Source of the DNA: Methylobacteriaceae bacterium
GTDB taxonomy: Bacteria; Pseudomonadota; Alphaproteobacteria; Rhizobiales; Beijerinckiaceae
Assembly: GCA_020638195.1 (NCBI GenBank)
Contig: JACKJC010000001.1
Span: 795,001-859,000 of the forward strand
Direction: 5' to 3'
DNA length: 64,000 nucleotides
In this document: piece after piece, positions 62,123-64,000 of the stretch
Numbering within the stretch: position 1 is the first letter of the stretch
How the letters are laid out: every line of letters starts with the position of its first letter
Notes under the pieces: generated by a model
Databases searched by the model: none
The model's input: the letters and a program-made list of their open reading frames with translations, nothing else
What the model was told of the DNA's origin: nothing
Position numbers and translations under genes: made by a program

Positions 62123-62641
62123 ATGATCCGTTTTGTCGCCGCAAGGCGCCTCGCCCCCGTTCTCGCCCTTGCGCTCGCATCCTGCGCCGACGCGCCGACG
62201 CCGGTTCCGCGGGCGCAGCGCGAGCCGACCATGTACCGCTCGCTCGCAGCAGCCGGCGCGGTGGTCGACGCCGATGCGGCCCGCTCCATGATCTCGCTCT
62301 ATCGCGCCAACAAGGGGCTCGGGCCGCTGGTCGTCGATCCCGGTCTCCAGCGCGTGGCCGAGGCGCAGGCCCGCGCCATGGCCGACGACGGCAAGATCAG
62401 CCACGACGCGCATGGCTCGCTGACTCAGCGCCTGAACGCCGCCGGCTATGCGAAGAACATCGCGGTCGAGAATGTCTCGGCGGGATATCACACGCTGGCC
62501 GAAGCCTTCTCAGGCTGGCGCGATTCCCCGCCGCACAACGCCAACATGCTGGCGAAGGGCATGAAGCGCATGGGCATAGCGACAGCCTACGCGCCTGCCG
62601 CGAAATACAAGGTGTTCTGGACGCTGGTTCTGGCGGATTGA
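62123..62641 (+). CDS. CAP/SCP-domain lipoprotein
   Basis: A 172-residue lipoprotein. The lipobox LALASC places the lipidated Cys at residue 21. A CAP domain follows with SPPHNANML, the conserved His-bearing core (HNxxML), and the earlier ISLYRANKGLGPLVVDPGLQRVAEAQA. CAP-domain proteins are secreted and of varied, mostly unknown function in bacteria. It follows the MscS gene by 40 nt and may be co-transcribed. Confidence 0.85.
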   Translation: MIRFVAARRLAPVLALALASCADAPTPVPRAQREPTMYRSLAAAGAVVDADAARSMISLYRANKGLGPLVVDPGLQRVAEAQARAMADDGKISHDAHGSLTQRLNAAGYAKNIAVENVSAGYHTLAEAFSGWRDSPPHNANMLAKGMKRMGIATAYAPAAKYKVFWTLVLAD

Positions 62642-62705
62642 GACTGGACCGCTAGCCAGAAGGCGCGCAATCCGATCAAGCAAGCCAGAAGGCTCGCGGT
62701 CCAAC

Positions 62706-63518
62706 CTACGCCGGCGCAGCCGCCAGCGACATGGCCGCCACGCCCCAAGAGGCGTCCCTTGAGGCGTCCCTTGCGGCGTCGGCCGCCGGGCGCTTGCCCG
62801 CTTTTGCCGCGCCGCTCGCCAGCCAGTTGCGCAGGAACATATCGAGCCACAGGCCGACCGTGCGATCGTGCTGGAACCAGCCCTCGAGATGCTCGTGCGG
62901 CTGCCGGGCGTTGGGCGATTGCATCCGCTCGTAGGCGCGCGTCGTCCAGCGGCACATCATGGCGTAGGTGACTTCCGGATGGAATTGCAGGGCGACCGCG
63001 TTCGGCCCGTACTGGAAGGCCTGCGTCGGGAAAAGATCGCCTTCCGCCAGCAGCGTCGCGCCGCGTGGCAGGTCGAAGCCCTCGCGGTGCCATTGATAGA
63101 CCGTGCGCGGCATCTTGCCGCCGAACGAGGCGTCGCCGGCGGCGGTCGGCTTGATGTCGTAATAGCCGATCTCGGCCGAGCCGCAGGACTTGTCGAACAC
63201 GCGGTGGCTGAGGTGGCGCGCCAGCATCTGGCCGCCGAGACACACGCCGAGAAAAGGCTTCTGCTCTTTCAGTGGAACGCCGATCCAGTCGGTTTCGCGC
63301 GCCATCCACTCGTCGGGATCATTGGCGCTCATCGGACCGCCGAAAATGACGGCGCCGGCGTGGTCCGCCATCGTTTCAGGCAGCGGATCGTCGAAGCGCG
63401 GGCGGCGGATGTCCAGCTCGCAGCCCTGTTCCATCAGCAGGCGGCCGATCCGGCCGGGCGTCGAATGCTCCTGGTGCAGGATGATCAGAACGCGACGCGG
63501 GTGCGGTTTCGCTTTCAT
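62706..63518 (-). CDS. Class I glutamine amidotransferase-like protein
   Basis: A 270-residue protein with the triad elements of GATase class I: GVCLGGQMLARHLS (nucleophile Cys) and LQFHPEVTYAMMC (His-x-Glu). It resembles the GMP-synthase glutaminase-like group that acts on free gamma-glutamyl or related compounds, as a stand-alone domain. The C-terminus carries Ala/Arg/Asp repeats encoded by a 12-nt tandem repeat at 62749-62784. The start at 63518 (MKAKPHPRRVLIILHQ) is chosen. Confidence 0.85.
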   Translation of the reverse strand: MKAKPHPRRVLIILHQEHSTPGRIGRLLMEQGCELDIRRPRFDDPLPETMADHAGAVIFGGPMSANDPDEWMARETDWIGVPLKEQKPFLGVCLGGQMLARHLSHRVFDKSCGSAEIGYYDIKPTAAGDASFGGKMPRTVYQWHREGFDLPRGATLLAEGDLFPTQAFQYGPNAVALQFHPEVTYAMMCRWTTRAYERMQSPNARQPHEHLEGWFQHDRTVGLWLDMFLRNWLASGAAKAGKRPAADAARDASRDASWGVAAMSLAAAPA

Positions 63519-63564
63519 GGGCTCCGATGTCCGTCGATTGGCGCTCTTTTGCAAGCCTTTGTGG

Positions 63565-64000
63565 TCATTTTTCGGCCCCGCCCAGCCGCTTGGCCTGACG
63601 GGCCGCGAGCTGCGGCAGGGTGAAACGATGCGGGATCCATGCCAGACTGGCGGCAAGCGCCCGGTTGACGAGGCCGGGCGTGACCACGCGCCGGCCCGCC
63701 ATCAGCGCATCGTAGCCGGCCAGAACCGTCTCGCGGGCGCTGGCTACGCCCGGCGGGGCGGCGAAGGCCTTTGGGCTCATGCCCGCGCGCGCCTGAAAAC
63801 CGGTCACGACCGGGCCCGGGCACAAAGCCGTCACCCGCACGCCGTCGGCGCGCAATTCCTCGCTCAGCGCCTCGGATAGCGAAAGCACATAGGCCTTGGA
63901 GGCGTAATAGACCGCCATCCCCGGCCCCGGCGCGAAGCCGGCGATCGAGGCGACGTTGAGCATGCCGCCGCGCGTCGCCTTCAGATCGGGCAGGAATTGC
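63565..64000 (-). CDS. Short-chain dehydrogenase/reductase (N-terminal part outside window)
   Basis: The C-terminal 145 residues of an SDR; the frame is open to base 64000, so the Rossmann motif is not visible. The active site is seen at NVASIAGFAPGPGMAVYYASKAYVLSLSEAL, i.e. Ser and YxxxK. GVRVTALCPGPVVTGF follows. It reads away from the amidotransferase gene by 46 nt, in the same direction. Substrate unknown. Confidence 0.88.
   Translation of the reverse strand, partial: QFLPDLKATRGGMLNVASIAGFAPGPGMAVYYASKAYVLSLSEALSEELRADGVRVTALCPGPVVTGFQARAGMSPKAFAAPPGVASARETVLAGYDALMAGRRVVTPGLVNRALAASLAWIPHRFTLPQLAARQAKRLGGAEK

Overview
The window is high-GC chromosomal DNA from an alphaproteobacterium, most likely of the order Hyphomicrobiales (Rhizobiales). 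The evidence is the gene content and order (rpmH-rnpA-yidC-engB-argB; the zinc-ribbon/acidic-tail TIGR02300 protein divergent from aroA-cmk; the lptC-lptA-lptB / rpoN-hpf-ptsN region), the LptB with a long N-terminal extension, and REP-like palindromes of the types common in this order. The genus cannot be fixed from the sequence alone. I see no phage, transposase, CRISPR or rRNA genes; nearly all of the window looks like ordinary, densely packed chromosome.

1-7.4 kb: the 3' end of hrcA, a DUF1003 membrane protein, then the ribosome/RNase P/membrane-insertion block rpmH-rnpA-yidC-engB, a Tat-exported dienelactone hydrolase, argB and a HAD phosphatase. 7.6-11.1 kb: a thiamine-diphosphate enzyme, a small membrane protein, msrA and a UPF0114 membrane protein. 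11.2-25.3 kb: a 14-kb three-gene envelope operon. It encodes a 1908-residue secreted protein with an LprI-like head and repeated beta-rich modules, a bacterial alpha-2-macroglobulin with an intact thioester motif, and penicillin-binding protein 1C. The first protein is the least understood gene here. A REP-like palindrome is translated in frame as the N-terminus of PBP1C.

25.4-34.5 kb: two VOC proteins and an enoyl-CoA hydratase, aroA-cmk, the TIGR02300 gene, tRNA-Ala(GGC), an acyl-CoA-dehydrogenase-like flavoprotein, a winged-helix regulator, an MFS transporter gene broken by an in-frame TGA, and an apparent rquA (rhodoquinone biosynthesis), which would imply low-oxygen respiration. 34.5-40.3 kb: a branched-chain-amino-acid-type ABC importer operon whose last gene is a translationally coupled alpha/beta hydrolase. 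40.4-45.5 kb: a trehalose cluster (otsB, GH15 glycosidase, otsA) and a glucokinase.

45.5-54.2 kb: ptsN, hpf, rpoN, then an SDR and a two-barrel outer-membrane protein inserted before lptB-lptA-lptC and rnd. 54.4-64 kb: a small Cys-rich secreted protein, tRNA-Arg(CCT), a membrane protein, a zinc alcohol dehydrogenase, the elongation factor P modification set (efp, epmA, epmB), an MscS channel, a CAP-domain lipoprotein, a glutamine amidotransferase and a truncated SDR at the right edge.
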